The notes beneath the pieces were generated by a model. That model ran no database searches. It was not told where the DNA came from and was given only the letters and a program-made list of their open reading frames with translations. This document shows positions 8,959-17,952 of a stretch of 64,000 nucleotides of DNA, in pieces. The DNA comes from Acidobacteria bacterium UBA2994 (GTDB taxonomy: Bacteria; Acidobacteriota; Vicinamibacteria; Vicinamibacterales; UBA8438): contig DEAA01000052.1 in NCBI GenBank assembly GCA_002346545.1, forward strand, positions 61,818-125,817. Direction: 5' to 3'. Position 1 is the stretch's first letter, and each line of letters begins with the position of its first letter. Both the position numbers and the translations under genes were made by a program.

Positions 8959-10305
8959 ATGACATCCAGAATGCTCTCTGTTCATCTTCGCCGCACGGGT
9001 TGGCTCGTGGCGGCCTGGGCGCTATTCGTTCTTCCCCTCTCGGCCAACGACTGGCCCCAGTTCCGTGGCCCGACCTCCGATGGCATCGTCGAAGCCGAGG
9101 GACTGCCAGAGCACTGGAGCCGCACCGAGAACGTGGCCTGGGTCACTGAGATTCCGGGCGCCGGGTGGAGCTCACCGATCGTCTCTGGCGACCTAGTGGT
9201 GCTGACCTCGGTCACGAGCGAGGGCACCGTAGAAACCCCACAGGGTGGGCTCTACGGCGGAGGCGAGCGCGGGGTGCCGACCGATATGCATCACTGGACG
9301 GTCTATGCTCTCGATGCCAACTCCGGGGCGATTCAATGGGAGCGCAACGTGCGCTCTGGCATCCCTGTCACCTCACACCATCTGAAGAACACGTTCGCCT
9401 CGGAAACGCCGGTCACCGACGGCGAGCGGTTCTACGTCTACTTTGGCAATGTCGGCCTCTACTGTCTCGACCTCAACGGAGACGTGCTGTGGTCGCGCGA
9501 GGTCGAGTCGGCCCAGATGGTCAACGGCTGGGGTACTGGCGCCTCGCCCGTTCTCCACGATGGCCGTGTCTATCTCGTACACGACAGTGAAGATCAGTCC
9601 TATCTCATGGCGCTCAGTGCAGAAACAGGCGCCGAGGTCTGGCGGGTCGAGCGCGATGAAGGCTCGAACTGGTCGACGCCGTATATCTGGGAACACGATG
9701 GCCGCACCGAGCTCGTCACCACCGGCGCGGGAAGGGTCCGCTCCTACAGCCTTGACGGCAGCATGCTATGGGATTTGGAGGGCCTGTCCTCCATCACCAT
9801 CCCTATGCCGTTCAGCCACGGCGGACTGCTCTATCTCGGTTCCGGCTACGTCGGCGACCAGCATCGGCCGATCTATGCCATCCGCCCTGGTGCCAGTGGC
9901 GACATCAGTCTGGCCGACGGCGAAACGTCGAACGAGTTCATCGCCTGGTCGCACCCGCAGGCGGCGCCCTACCACCCCTCACCAGTCATTCACGACGGTA
10001 TCTACTACACAGTGCACGACCGGGGCTTCTTTACCGCGCACGATGCCACGACCGGCGCCGAGGTCTACGACCGTGTGCGGATTGCGGTGGGGGCGGCCTT
10101 TACCGCCTCGCCCTGGGTCTACGGGGACAAGATCTTCGCGCTCAGCGAGGGCGGTGACACCTACGTCATCAAGCCGGGGACCGAGTTCGAGGTACTAGGC
10201 GTGAACTCGCTCGAGGAGTTCACGATGGCCACGCCAGCTATCGCTCACGGCAGTCTATTCATCAGGACCGCGTCGAAGCTCTATCGCATCGTCGCCGGGT
10301 CCTAA
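8959..10305 (+). CDS. exported PQQ-like beta-propeller protein
   Basis: 448 residues. The ATG at 8959 is chosen because a signal-like hydrophobic stretch (WLVAAWALFVLPLSAND) follows; the open frame extends farther upstream but without family similarity. The mature protein opens WPQFRGPTSDGI and contains repeated propeller blades (YALDANSGAIQWERNV, LYCLDLNGDVLWSREV, LMALSAETGAEVWRVE, YSLDGSMLWDLEG). Such PQQ-repeat (BamB/WD40-like) proteins are common in Acidobacteriota and Planctomycetota; whether this one binds PQQ is uncertain. It is followed 15 bases later by a quinoprotein dehydrogenase, evidently in the same operon. Confidence 0.83.
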   Translation: MTSRMLSVHLRRTGWLVAAWALFVLPLSANDWPQFRGPTSDGIVEAEGLPEHWSRTENVAWVTEIPGAGWSSPIVSGDLVVLTSVTSEGTVETPQGGLYGGGERGVPTDMHHWTVYALDANSGAIQWERNVRSGIPVTSHHLKNTFASETPVTDGERFYVYFGNVGLYCLDLNGDVLWSREVESAQMVNGWGTGASPVLHDGRVYLVHDSEDQSYLMALSAETGAEVWRVERDEGSNWSTPYIWEHDGRTELVTTGAGRVRSYSLDGSMLWDLEGLSSITIPMPFSHGGLLYLGSGYVGDQHRPIYAIRPGASGDISLADGETSNEFIAWSHPQAAPYHPSPVIHDGIYYTVHDRGFFTAHDATTGAEVYDRVRIAVGAAFTASPWVYGDKIFALSEGGDTYVIKPGTEFEVLGVNSLEEFTMATPAIAHGSLFIRTASKLYRIVAGS

Positions 10306-10320
10306 CTGGAGGTTCTTTCA

Positions 10321-12054
10321 ATGACGGGGCTGCTCACCCGCACTCGCACGCGTCGAAGTTCTCTCGGCGTCGCCGCTGTCCTTCTTGGTTCAACCCTGGT
10401 CCACCCGGCGTGGGCACAGCCCAGCGACGACTTCGTCCCGGTAACTGACGCCGTGCTGAACGACCCGGCGCCCAGCGACTGGCTCACCTGGCGACGCACC
10501 ACCAATTCCTGGGGCTTTAGTCCGCTCGACGAGATCAACCGCAACAACGTCGACGACCTCCGCCTGGTGTGGACGCGTCCGCTGCGGGACGGTGGACAGG
10601 AAGGGACACCGATCGCCTACGACGGCACGCTCTACTTCCCGAACCCGAACGATATTCTTCAGGCGATTGACGCCCGCACCGGCGACCTCAAGTGGGAGTA
10701 TCACCGTCCCATCCCAGACGACGCGCCCGATGTCCTAGGCGGCGCCCGGCTTGTGTCGGTGAATCGAAACATCGCCATCTATGGCCGCACCATCATCGAC
10801 ACTGGCAACGACGGCTATGTCTACGCGGTCGACGCGGTTACCGGCGAGCTGGCGTGGGAAACCGAGATTTTCGATTACGACGTCAATCCGACCCGACACA
10901 CCGCTGGCCCGATTATCGCCGGTGGGCGGGTGATCTCAGGACGCAGCTGCCGGCCTAATGGCGGTCCGGAAACCTGCGCCATCGTGGCCCATGACGCTGC
11001 CACTGGTGAAGAACTGTGGCGGCGACGTCTGATCCCGGCACCTGGCGAGCCGGGCGACGAGACCTGGGGCGGCGTGCCCTACGAGCGGCGGCTCCACGTC
11101 GGCTCCTGGATGGTGCCAAGCTATGACCATGAGTTGGACCTCGTGTATGTGGGGACCTCGGTAACCTCTCCGGCCCCGAAATTCATGCTCGGCGGAGTGG
11201 AAAACACGCACCTCTACCACAATTCGACGCTGGCACTCGAGGGCGATACCGGCGAGATCCGCTGGTACTACCAGCATCTGAACGACCACTGGGATCTGGA
11301 TCATCCTTACGAGCGCATGCTGGTGGACACAGCCGTGGCACCCGACCCTGAAGCCGTCGCCTGGATCAACCCAAGACTGCAAGCCGGAGAGGTCAGAAGG
11401 GTCGTCACCGGCATTCCCGGGAAGACCGGCGTGGTCTACACCCTTGACCGCGAAACCGGTGAGTTCCTCTGGGCGACGCCTACGATCACGCAGAACGTCA
11501 TCACCGACATCGATGGCGCCACCGGCGCGGTCACACCCAACGCCGAGGTCACCTTCACCCGCATGGGCCAGGAGATCCTCTCGTGCCCGGGATGGGGCGG
11601 AGGCAAGAACTGGCCAGCCGGCTCCTACAGCCCAGAGACCAATACGATGTACGTGCCGATGCAGAATATGTGCGCGCGCGTCCTCGCCACCGACTCCGAT
11701 CCGAATCGTCTCTCCCTCTATCAGCTCGCAGCGCGATTCCAGCTAGCGCCGGGCAAGACCGACCGAGGAAGCATCTGGGCCATTTCAGCCGAAACGGGCG
11801 AGGCCGCATGGCTGTATGAACAGGAGGCTGGGACACAGGCGGTGGTGGCCACCGCCGGTGGGTTGGTGTTTGCGGGCGACGCCAACGGGCGTTTCAAGGC
11901 ACTCGATCAGACCAACGGCGACGTGCTCTGGGAAATCAACCTCGGTTCACCCGTACTCGGCTTCCCGATCACCTACTCCGTCGACGGAAAACAGTATGTG
12001 GTGGCCAGCACGAGCGACCGGAGTAATCTCTTCGTCTTCGCGTTGCCCGATTAG
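10321..12054 (+). CDS. PQQ-dependent alcohol dehydrogenase-type quinoprotein
   Basis: 577 residues with signal peptide (VHPAWAQ). Quinoprotein ADH signatures: SDWLTWRRTTNSWGFSPL near the N-terminus, AIDARTGDLKWEY, YAVDAVTGELAWETE, PGEPGDETWGG, the NDHWDLDHPYER segment (counterpart of the catalytic Asp region), TGIPGKTGVVYTLDRETGEFLW, CPGWGGGKNWPAGSYSPETNTMYVP. The family is an eight-bladed propeller oxidising alcohols in the periplasm with PQQ and Ca or lanthanide. There is no C-terminal haem domain, so electrons must go to a separate carrier. TGGAGGT seven bases before the ATG supports the start. It is the partner of the preceding propeller gene. Confidence 0.88.
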   Translation: MTGLLTRTRTRRSSLGVAAVLLGSTLVHPAWAQPSDDFVPVTDAVLNDPAPSDWLTWRRTTNSWGFSPLDEINRNNVDDLRLVWTRPLRDGGQEGTPIAYDGTLYFPNPNDILQAIDARTGDLKWEYHRPIPDDAPDVLGGARLVSVNRNIAIYGRTIIDTGNDGYVYAVDAVTGELAWETEIFDYDVNPTRHTAGPIIAGGRVISGRSCRPNGGPETCAIVAHDAATGEELWRRRLIPAPGEPGDETWGGVPYERRLHVGSWMVPSYDHELDLVYVGTSVTSPAPKFMLGGVENTHLYHNSTLALEGDTGEIRWYYQHLNDHWDLDHPYERMLVDTAVAPDPEAVAWINPRLQAGEVRRVVTGIPGKTGVVYTLDRETGEFLWATPTITQNVITDIDGATGAVTPNAEVTFTRMGQEILSCPGWGGGKNWPAGSYSPETNTMYVPMQNMCARVLATDSDPNRLSLYQLAARFQLAPGKTDRGSIWAISAETGEAAWLYEQEAGTQAVVATAGGLVFAGDANGRFKALDQTNGDVLWEINLGSPVLGFPITYSVDGKQYVVASTSDRSNLFVFALPD

Positions 12055-12162
12055 ATCGTGAGCCTGCCGCGGAGCACCTCGGTGCCCGGGCGCAAGGCAA
12101 CCCAGCACCCTCTACGGACGGCCTCGCTCGGTTTTCGTCAGAGCCTCGCTCAGACTCCGGCC

Positions 12163-14037
12163 CTAGGCTGAACCGCCGCAACAGGGGCAGCTCGCCGATC
12201 CACTCAGCATCACCGCTTCGGCGGCCTGAGCGTTCTCGGCGGCGGTCCGGCTAGGCGTCGCAAACATGGCGCCACCGGCCGCCTCTTCGCGCGCCTCTCG
12301 CTGCGCCACCCCCGATGCCTGCCCGCGATACCCTGTGAAAATCTGGTACCGGTAATCGCCGACCGTGGTCCGGATGCGAATCCGGTCGGAGTCAACGACT
12401 TCTGCCGGCAGCTCCGAGCCGTTCTGAAGCACGACCGCATCGCTGGCGTTCGGCAGGTTCGTTACCGTCCAGCTCGTGTCCTGGCCACGACGCGAGCGGT
12501 CGGCTGCATAGGTGCCGACATGAAGTACCCCGCTCTCAGGATCGTTCCAGGCCTGATCGACCCCCACGATCGGATACTCCACGCCTTCGACCGTCGGGGC
12601 GTTGTATTTGTCCAGGTGCTTGCACTCGAACGCGTCGAGCCAACTCCCTTCCTGGATCTCCGACACCATCATCCGGGCCGTGCCCTGGCCACGGGGCCAG
12701 GGTTCGTTCAGGCCAAATCCCCAGCCAAAGCGGTCCCCGTCGTCACCAAACCACAGTGGCTCGTTGTCGCGCTCCGCCGCGGCGCTCAACCGGGCCGCCG
12801 CCGTGTGGTCACCCAGCGCCTTTGCAACGACCAATCCCAGCGGGTCAGGACCAATCTCCCGCCGCGGATCGCGCCAGCCCAGGGCGTTGGCCGCCGCGTC
12901 GTAGACCTGGGTGCCGATCTCGCGCGACTGCGGAAGGAGGTAGAACGCCAGCATGCCACTCCCCCCAGGTGGACCGTTCAGCTTGAAGTTCTCCAACGGA
13001 TCGTAGAACGCCGTTATCCACTCGAGCTCGTTTCGCTCGTTGAACCCCATGTAGTTGTCTTTCGCGAACTCGATCCAGTTCTCGAACGCTCCGTGTGCGC
13101 GGGTCACCCCGAGCTGGTCCGATAGGTAGATTCCCAGCCCGGCGGCGCTGTTACACACCGGCCAGATTTTGGTGTTCTCGCACTGCGGGCCCTCTGGTCG
13201 CTCGGTGTACTGACGTTGCAGATGCTCGACCACCCTCGGCTGCGTCCACTCGAACTGTTGCCCCTCGAATCCCGCGATATGCCAAGGGCGCTCCCACTTG
13301 TCGTCACCTGAGACGTACTTATAGATGCCCAGCACCAGATTCAACCAGCCTCGAAAGAATAGGTTGCCGTCGGCACCAATCGGGTCCGGCTGGAGCCCCC
13401 ACGGCTCCACGCCGTTCGCCGTCCAACCGGGGTGGTCGTAGTTGCCACGAAGACGCTCCGGCCATCCGGCCATCATCCCGTCCGGATAGTTCCCTCGATC
13501 CGGACTCGTTCCGATAAAGCTGTTCCAATCGATGGCGGCCCAATAGGCCGTATGTCGGGTCGCCAATTCATCAAGGATCCGCGTATAGACCTCACGCCAC
13601 GCGGGCGTTTGGTCGGCCATCAACAGCAACGGATAGCTCGAATCGCTCAGGTCGAAGCGCGGGTAGCTCAAGTACGGCAGTGCGCTGTACTGGTCCCACC
13701 AGGGATGGGGCCCATTACCACCAACGGTGAAGTCCGGCGTGCTGCGCTGCGAGGCCGCATCCATAGTGATGCCCCAAGGCAGTTCTTCGTCCCCCCGATA
13801 ACTCCAGTCGTCAGGCGTGGTGGCCTTCTCCCACAGAAACCGCAACCACCCTTTTGTGCGGTCGTTGTGATGCGGATGGATGGTGGGCGTCGCGCGCTGC
13901 CCAGACCCGCCGACAGTCACGCCGACCGCGGCCGGTCGCGGTTCTTGTGGCGAACAACCGCTGGCTGCCGCTGCCCCGACAAGCAGGGCAGCATTCTCCA
14001 TGAAATCACGTCTCGAGCGAGAACTGGTTCTGACCAT
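12163..14037 (-). CDS. Tat-exported lipoprotein related to linalool dehydratase/isomerase
   Basis: 624 residues. The N-terminus is a Tat signal with lipobox (SRRDFMENAALLVG, AASGC, Cys28). The centre resembles linalool dehydratase/isomerase of Castellaniella: GNLFFRGWLNLVLGIYKYVSG (223-244) and QCENTKIWPVCNSAAG (285-300). Cys286 and Cys295 keep the nine-residue spacing of the two active-site cysteines (171 and 180) of that enzyme, as I recall them. The catalytic His129 position appears to be Trp231 here. A distinct ~200-residue C-terminal part ends in CPCCGG, a possible metal-binding tail. Linalool dehydratase/isomerase interconverts geraniol, linalool and myrcene in the periplasm; a hydratase/dehydratase or isomerase on another substrate is the cautious call. 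It stands alone between converging and diverging operons. Confidence 0.72.
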   Translation of the reverse strand: MVRTSSRSRRDFMENAALLVGAAAASGCSPQEPRPAAVGVTVGGSGQRATPTIHPHHNDRTKGWLRFLWEKATTPDDWSYRGDEELPWGITMDAASQRSTPDFTVGGNGPHPWWDQYSALPYLSYPRFDLSDSSYPLLLMADQTPAWREVYTRILDELATRHTAYWAAIDWNSFIGTSPDRGNYPDGMMAGWPERLRGNYDHPGWTANGVEPWGLQPDPIGADGNLFFRGWLNLVLGIYKYVSGDDKWERPWHIAGFEGQQFEWTQPRVVEHLQRQYTERPEGPQCENTKIWPVCNSAAGLGIYLSDQLGVTRAHGAFENWIEFAKDNYMGFNERNELEWITAFYDPLENFKLNGPPGGSGMLAFYLLPQSREIGTQVYDAAANALGWRDPRREIGPDPLGLVVAKALGDHTAAARLSAAAERDNEPLWFGDDGDRFGWGFGLNEPWPRGQGTARMMVSEIQEGSWLDAFECKHLDKYNAPTVEGVEYPIVGVDQAWNDPESGVLHVGTYAADRSRRGQDTSWTVTNLPNASDAVVLQNGSELPAEVVDSDRIRIRTTVGDYRYQIFTGYRGQASGVAQREAREEAAGGAMFATPSRTAAENAQAAEAVMLSGSASCPCCGGSA

Positions 14038-14347
14038 AGCTGCTTTGCTGCATACTTTCTCACAGCTTGACCTGCAGGCGTAGCGTGCTCCGACGAGACG
14101 ATAAGACGTCTCTCAACTGAACGAAGAGCAAGTCATGCCCCGCTGCAATCAATGAAGCTGCCACGGTTCAGGACGTTTCCGACATTCAATTACAGGCCCA
14201 CAAATTCCCTCAGATTCCCCTGGCTGCTTCACGCAACGGCTGGAGATGAAGAAGCCGACCACGTCGCTACTGCGCACACCGGACATCTCGGGAGCTCTGC
14301 CGGACGATCAGCTAGTATGGACAGGCTCAAAGGGAGGGACTCGCCAG
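14038..14347. other. 310-base divergent intergenic region
   Basis: It separates the linalool-dehydratase-like gene (minus) from CHEGNY copy D (plus). I see no gene. An inverted repeat GAGACG-ataaga-CGTCTC lies at 14095-14112 and may be an operator. No strong -10/-35 pair is evident for the plus strand. Confidence 0.4.
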
Positions 14348-15322
14348 ATGAATCTGCATCGTGCCCGCGCCGCTACGCTTTTCGCCATCGTTGTCGTCGC
14401 CGCCCAGTTGACACCGTCACCCGTCGCTGGCCAAGGCACGTCTCCCCGACTGTCGGACGGCACTCCCAACCTCCAGGGCATCTGGGACTTCGGCACCGTC
14501 ACCCCGCTCCTGCGACCGGCTGCGCTAGGGGATCAGGCCTTTCTCTCCGCCGAACAAGCCGCCGAGTTCGAGGCCCAGCGCGCCGCAGCCGCCCAGGTCG
14601 AGGTGGCCCCGCGACCCGGCGATCCCGGCGCCTACAACCAGTTCTGGTTCGATCGAGGTAGCGCGGTAGTCGGGACGCGACGCACGTCACTCATCGTCGA
14701 CCCGCCCAATGGGCAGCTCCCCGACTACACCGCGGAGGGCCGAGCTCGCAGGGCGGCCCGCGCCGCGGCGCGCGAGCGCAACGCGGGCCCCGAAGACCGT
14801 GACATCGACGAGCGCTGCATCCTGGGCTTTAACTCTGGCCCGCCGATGATTCCTGGCGCCTACAACAACCTCGTCCACATCTTCCAAGCCCCGGGTTATG
14901 TGGTCGTAATGAACGAGATGGTGAACGACGTCCGGGTGATTCCCCTCGACGGTCGCGACCCCATCCCCCCGCACATCCAGCAATGGCGCGGCGACTCACG
15001 CGGCCGGTGGGAAGGCGAGACCCTCGTGGTCGAGACCCGCAATTTCCGCGACATCGGCACCGCGCACCCGGCCCCGAACATGGAGCGTCTAGAAGCGCTC
15101 GGGCCCAACATGCACCTAATCGAGCGGTTCACCCGGCCTGACGATGGAATACTGCGCTACGAGTTCACCGTGAACGACCCCACCGCCTTCACCCAGCCGT
15201 GGAGCGCGGAGATGACGATGGCGCGGACCGAAGACACGCTGTTCGAATACGCCTGCCATGAGGGAAACTACGGGCTCTACAACATCCTCGCTGGGGCCCA
15301 AGCCGAAGCGCGGCAGCAATAG
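14348..15322 (+). CDS. secreted CHEGNY-family protein (copy D)
   Basis: 324 residues from ATG 14348, which is preceded by GGGAGGG and starts the signal peptide (to SPVAGQ); the longer open frame upstream lacks similarity. Family motifs: TPNLQGIWDFGTVTPLLRP, YNQFWFDRG, RTSLIVDPPNGQLP, ERCILGFNSGPP, GDSRGRWEGETLVVE, LFEYACHEGNYGLYNIL, ending QAEARQQ. It is immediately upstream of a PQQ-cupredoxin dehydrogenase, an arrangement repeated at 36981-40081. A remnant with an almost identical C-terminus lies beyond that dehydrogenase. Biochemical role unknown. Confidence 0.86.
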   Translation: MNLHRARAATLFAIVVVAAQLTPSPVAGQGTSPRLSDGTPNLQGIWDFGTVTPLLRPAALGDQAFLSAEQAAEFEAQRAAAAQVEVAPRPGDPGAYNQFWFDRGSAVVGTRRTSLIVDPPNGQLPDYTAEGRARRAARAAARERNAGPEDRDIDERCILGFNSGPPMIPGAYNNLVHIFQAPGYVVVMNEMVNDVRVIPLDGRDPIPPHIQQWRGDSRGRWEGETLVVETRNFRDIGTAHPAPNMERLEALGPNMHLIERFTRPDDGILRYEFTVNDPTAFTQPWSAEMTMARTEDTLFEYACHEGNYGLYNILAGAQAEARQQ

Positions 15323-15567
15323 TCGCCGCGCCGCGCCGCGCCCGCCAGGCCGCTGCATCCCAATCAGCGACGTTTAGGTAGAAGCCCAGCGGGAGGTAGC
15401 GGGCGGTTCCCGCTCGACCGCTGATGCCGGCCGTCCACCCGCATGAGCAGGTCGTCACGCCGTTACTGGAGCCCTCCATCCGAACCGACCGGATAAGTTG
15501 GTCGGCGAGTTAGCGAGTGCTCACGTTGACATCGGTCGCGAACGGTCGATAGTCTCGCGAGGTGACC

Positions 15568-17589
15568 ATGACATTTCAACGACTGTCCCTGGTGCTTCTC
15601 GTGCTCTGTCTCGCCGCAGCTGGGGGGGCAACCGCCCAGAACGAGAACTGGCAGGCCTATCCGGCGGAAGAGTGGCCTTTGCCTGGTGGACACTTCGGCC
15701 AGACTCGGCATTCGACCCTGACCCAAATCACAACCGAGAATGTCGATCGGCTCCGAGGTGCTTGGGTGGCTGACCTGGACCGGGGCGAGGCGTCGCGGTC
15801 GGCGCTGGTCATGCGGAACGGTCTGGTATTTCTCCAAACCGGAAGCAGCATCCGGGCACTGGACGCGACCACAGGGGAAGAACGGTGGCGTCACGAAGCG
15901 CCGATCGGGCGGATGAACAAAGGTGTCGCGCTCGGGGCCGGGCTGGTGTTTGCGGGCCTTAACGACTCCCGACTGATCGCGCTCGACCAAGAGACCGGCG
16001 AGCTCGCGTGGGAACACCTCGTCGGAGTGGACGGACAGTGGGGTCAGTGGATCTCGTCACCGTCCACGTATGCCGACGGCCTGGTTATCACCGGCATGGC
16101 GAACGGCGACAGCTATCTGCGTGGACGTATTGCTGCGGTCGATGCCCGCACCGGAGAGAGACGCTGGACGTTCGAGGTCGTTCCCGAGCCGGGAGAGCTT
16201 GGGGCTGACAGCTGGCCGGTAGACAGCGATGTCTGGAGATTTGGAGGCGGCGGGGTGTGGATGACCCCGACGGTCGACGCGGATCTGGGCATGTTCTACG
16301 TCGGGTCCGGAAACGCAGTGCCGATGTGGGGCGGCGAGCTGCGCCCGGGCGATAACCTGTTCACCTCTTCGGTCATCGCGCTCGACCTGCAGACGGGCGA
16401 GTACCGGTGGCATCAGCAGCTCGTGCACCACGACATGTGGGAGCACGACATGGCAACCCCGCTAATCGTCTACGACGCGATGGTGGAGGGAGAAACAACA
16501 CGAGCCCTCGCGGCGATGCGCACCGATGGCTACCTCTTCATGTTCGACGCGAAGACCGGCGAGCCGATCTTCCCCATCGAAGAGAGGCCGGTCCCTCAAA
16601 ACTCTTTCCTGAACACCTCACCCACCCAGCCGTTCCCAGTCGGGGCGGACAAGGTCGGTCAGGAGTGCGTAGATCCGGACATGATCCCAGACGGATTCCG
16701 CGCCGGCTGCTACTACGACCCGATCCCGCCCGAGCTGCCGAATATGTTCATTCCCTACATGACCATGCGGTTCGCCCCGATGTCCTACAGTCCCGTGACC
16801 GGCTACTTCTACGGGATGGCCTGCGTGTATCCCCGCTGGATCAAGCGGCCCGAGAACGGATGGTTCTTCACCAATACCACCGTCCGCGCGCCTGGACTGA
16901 CCCAGCATGGTCTGCACGTGGCGCTCGACAGTCGTACGAACACGCTGGCCTGGGAGCACCGCGTCCCTTACTCGGACTGCAATAGCAGCGGCGCCATGAC
17001 GACGGCCAGCGGCCTTATGTTCCACACCGAGCCTGACGGAAACCTGGGCGCCTATGATCAGCGGACCGGCGATCTGCTGTGGCAGTTCCAGACCGGGCAG
17101 ACCGGGATCTTCGGCTCGAACGGCCACGGAGGCGGACCGGTCACCACCTACCAGATCGACGGCGTACAGTATGTCGCGCTCACGATGAACCGCTCGGTGT
17201 GGGCATTCAGACTCGACGGGACGATTGGGCCACGCCCGGCCCAGGAGCCTCCGTTCACCGTCTTCCCACACCAGGGCCCTGTCGACGCTACGAACAGCAT
17301 CGAGCTAAAGCGGCTGACCACACAGAGCAACCAGAACACAGGCCGCAACGATGAATGGCACGATCCATACGGATTGACGCCGATGCGAGCGTCGGTGGCT
17401 AGGGGAGCGACCGTCACCTGGACCAACCCGACCGATCTGACCCACACCATCTCGGCGCGCGATGGCTCGTGGACGACCGGGCCTATCGCGGCAGGCGCTT
17501 CCGGTTCCGTCGTCATCGAGACGGCAGGCGAGCACGAGTACGTCTGCACCGAGCACCCGTGGACCATCGGTCAACTGGTCGTCGAATAG
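15568..17589 (+). CDS. PQQ-dependent dehydrogenase with C-terminal cupredoxin domain
   Basis: 673 residues with signal peptide (GGATAQ). ATG 15568 follows GAGG; a GTG six bases earlier is less likely. Residues about 25-560 form the quinoprotein propeller (HSTLTQITTENVDRL, ALDATTGEERWRHE, PEPGELGADSWP, HHDMWEHDMATPLIVYD, FDAKTGEPIFPIEERPVP). The last ~100 residues are a plastocyanin-like domain: TWTNPTDLTHTI gives a His, and YVCTEHPWTIGQLVVE gives Cys and His. The axial Met usual after HPW is missing. Propeller-cytochrome c fusions are the known quinohaemoproteins; here copper seems to replace haem as the built-in electron acceptor (inference). The gene follows CHEGNY copy D after 245 bases. 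Confidence 0.85.
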   Translation: MTFQRLSLVLLVLCLAAAGGATAQNENWQAYPAEEWPLPGGHFGQTRHSTLTQITTENVDRLRGAWVADLDRGEASRSALVMRNGLVFLQTGSSIRALDATTGEERWRHEAPIGRMNKGVALGAGLVFAGLNDSRLIALDQETGELAWEHLVGVDGQWGQWISSPSTYADGLVITGMANGDSYLRGRIAAVDARTGERRWTFEVVPEPGELGADSWPVDSDVWRFGGGGVWMTPTVDADLGMFYVGSGNAVPMWGGELRPGDNLFTSSVIALDLQTGEYRWHQQLVHHDMWEHDMATPLIVYDAMVEGETTRALAAMRTDGYLFMFDAKTGEPIFPIEERPVPQNSFLNTSPTQPFPVGADKVGQECVDPDMIPDGFRAGCYYDPIPPELPNMFIPYMTMRFAPMSYSPVTGYFYGMACVYPRWIKRPENGWFFTNTTVRAPGLTQHGLHVALDSRTNTLAWEHRVPYSDCNSSGAMTTASGLMFHTEPDGNLGAYDQRTGDLLWQFQTGQTGIFGSNGHGGGPVTTYQIDGVQYVALTMNRSVWAFRLDGTIGPRPAQEPPFTVFPHQGPVDATNSIELKRLTTQSNQNTGRNDEWHDPYGLTPMRASVARGATVTWTNPTDLTHTISARDGSWTTGPIAAGASGSVVIETAGEHEYVCTEHPWTIGQLVVE

Positions 17590-17808
17590 CAGCCGGCGTG
17601 ACCGCGACCACGCCATGCGGGCCAGACCCAAACCACGGGGATTCTTTAGGCACACTGCAACGAGCGCACCCGTGCCATTCTTGCGGGAGGTACCAGTCGG
17701 AGTGCCCATCCGAGGATCACAACAGACCACGCAAGATCACACCTGGACGAAAAGCTACCAGGACGCCTCAGCCAATATGGGCCTACACCCACAGTCGTTG
17801 ATGGACGT

Positions 17809-17824
17809 GTCTACAGGTGTAGAC
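17809..17824. repeat. 16-base perfect inverted repeat
   Basis: GTCTACA-GG-TGTAGAC, seven-base arms with a two-base centre, lies just before the CHEGNY remnant in a 363-base stretch (17590-17952) that holds no intact gene. It could be a regulator site left from a lost gene; no function can be shown. Confidence 0.35.
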
Positions 17825-17846
17825 GGGCGCACATCGTTGGCGCGCG

Positions 17847-17930
17847 ACCTTCGAGTATGCGTACGACGAGGGGAATTACGGCCTCTACAGCAGCCTGGCT
17901 AGAGTTCGGGCAGAGGCACGCCAGCACTAG
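17847..17930 (+). pseudogene. C-terminal remnant of a CHEGNY-family gene
   Basis: The frame reads TFEYAYDEGNYGLYSSLARV and then RAEARQH before TAG at 17928-17930. It matches the last 27 residues of copy D (FEYACHEGNYGLYNILAG, QAEARQQ) with CH changed to YD. No start codon or upstream family sequence was found in any frame of 17590-17846. It looks like the tail of a former tandem duplicate that lost its 5' part. It lies 257 bases after the PQQ-cupredoxin gene. Confidence 0.75.
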
Positions 17931-17952
17931 TTTGAGCAGGCCTCCGAAAGCG

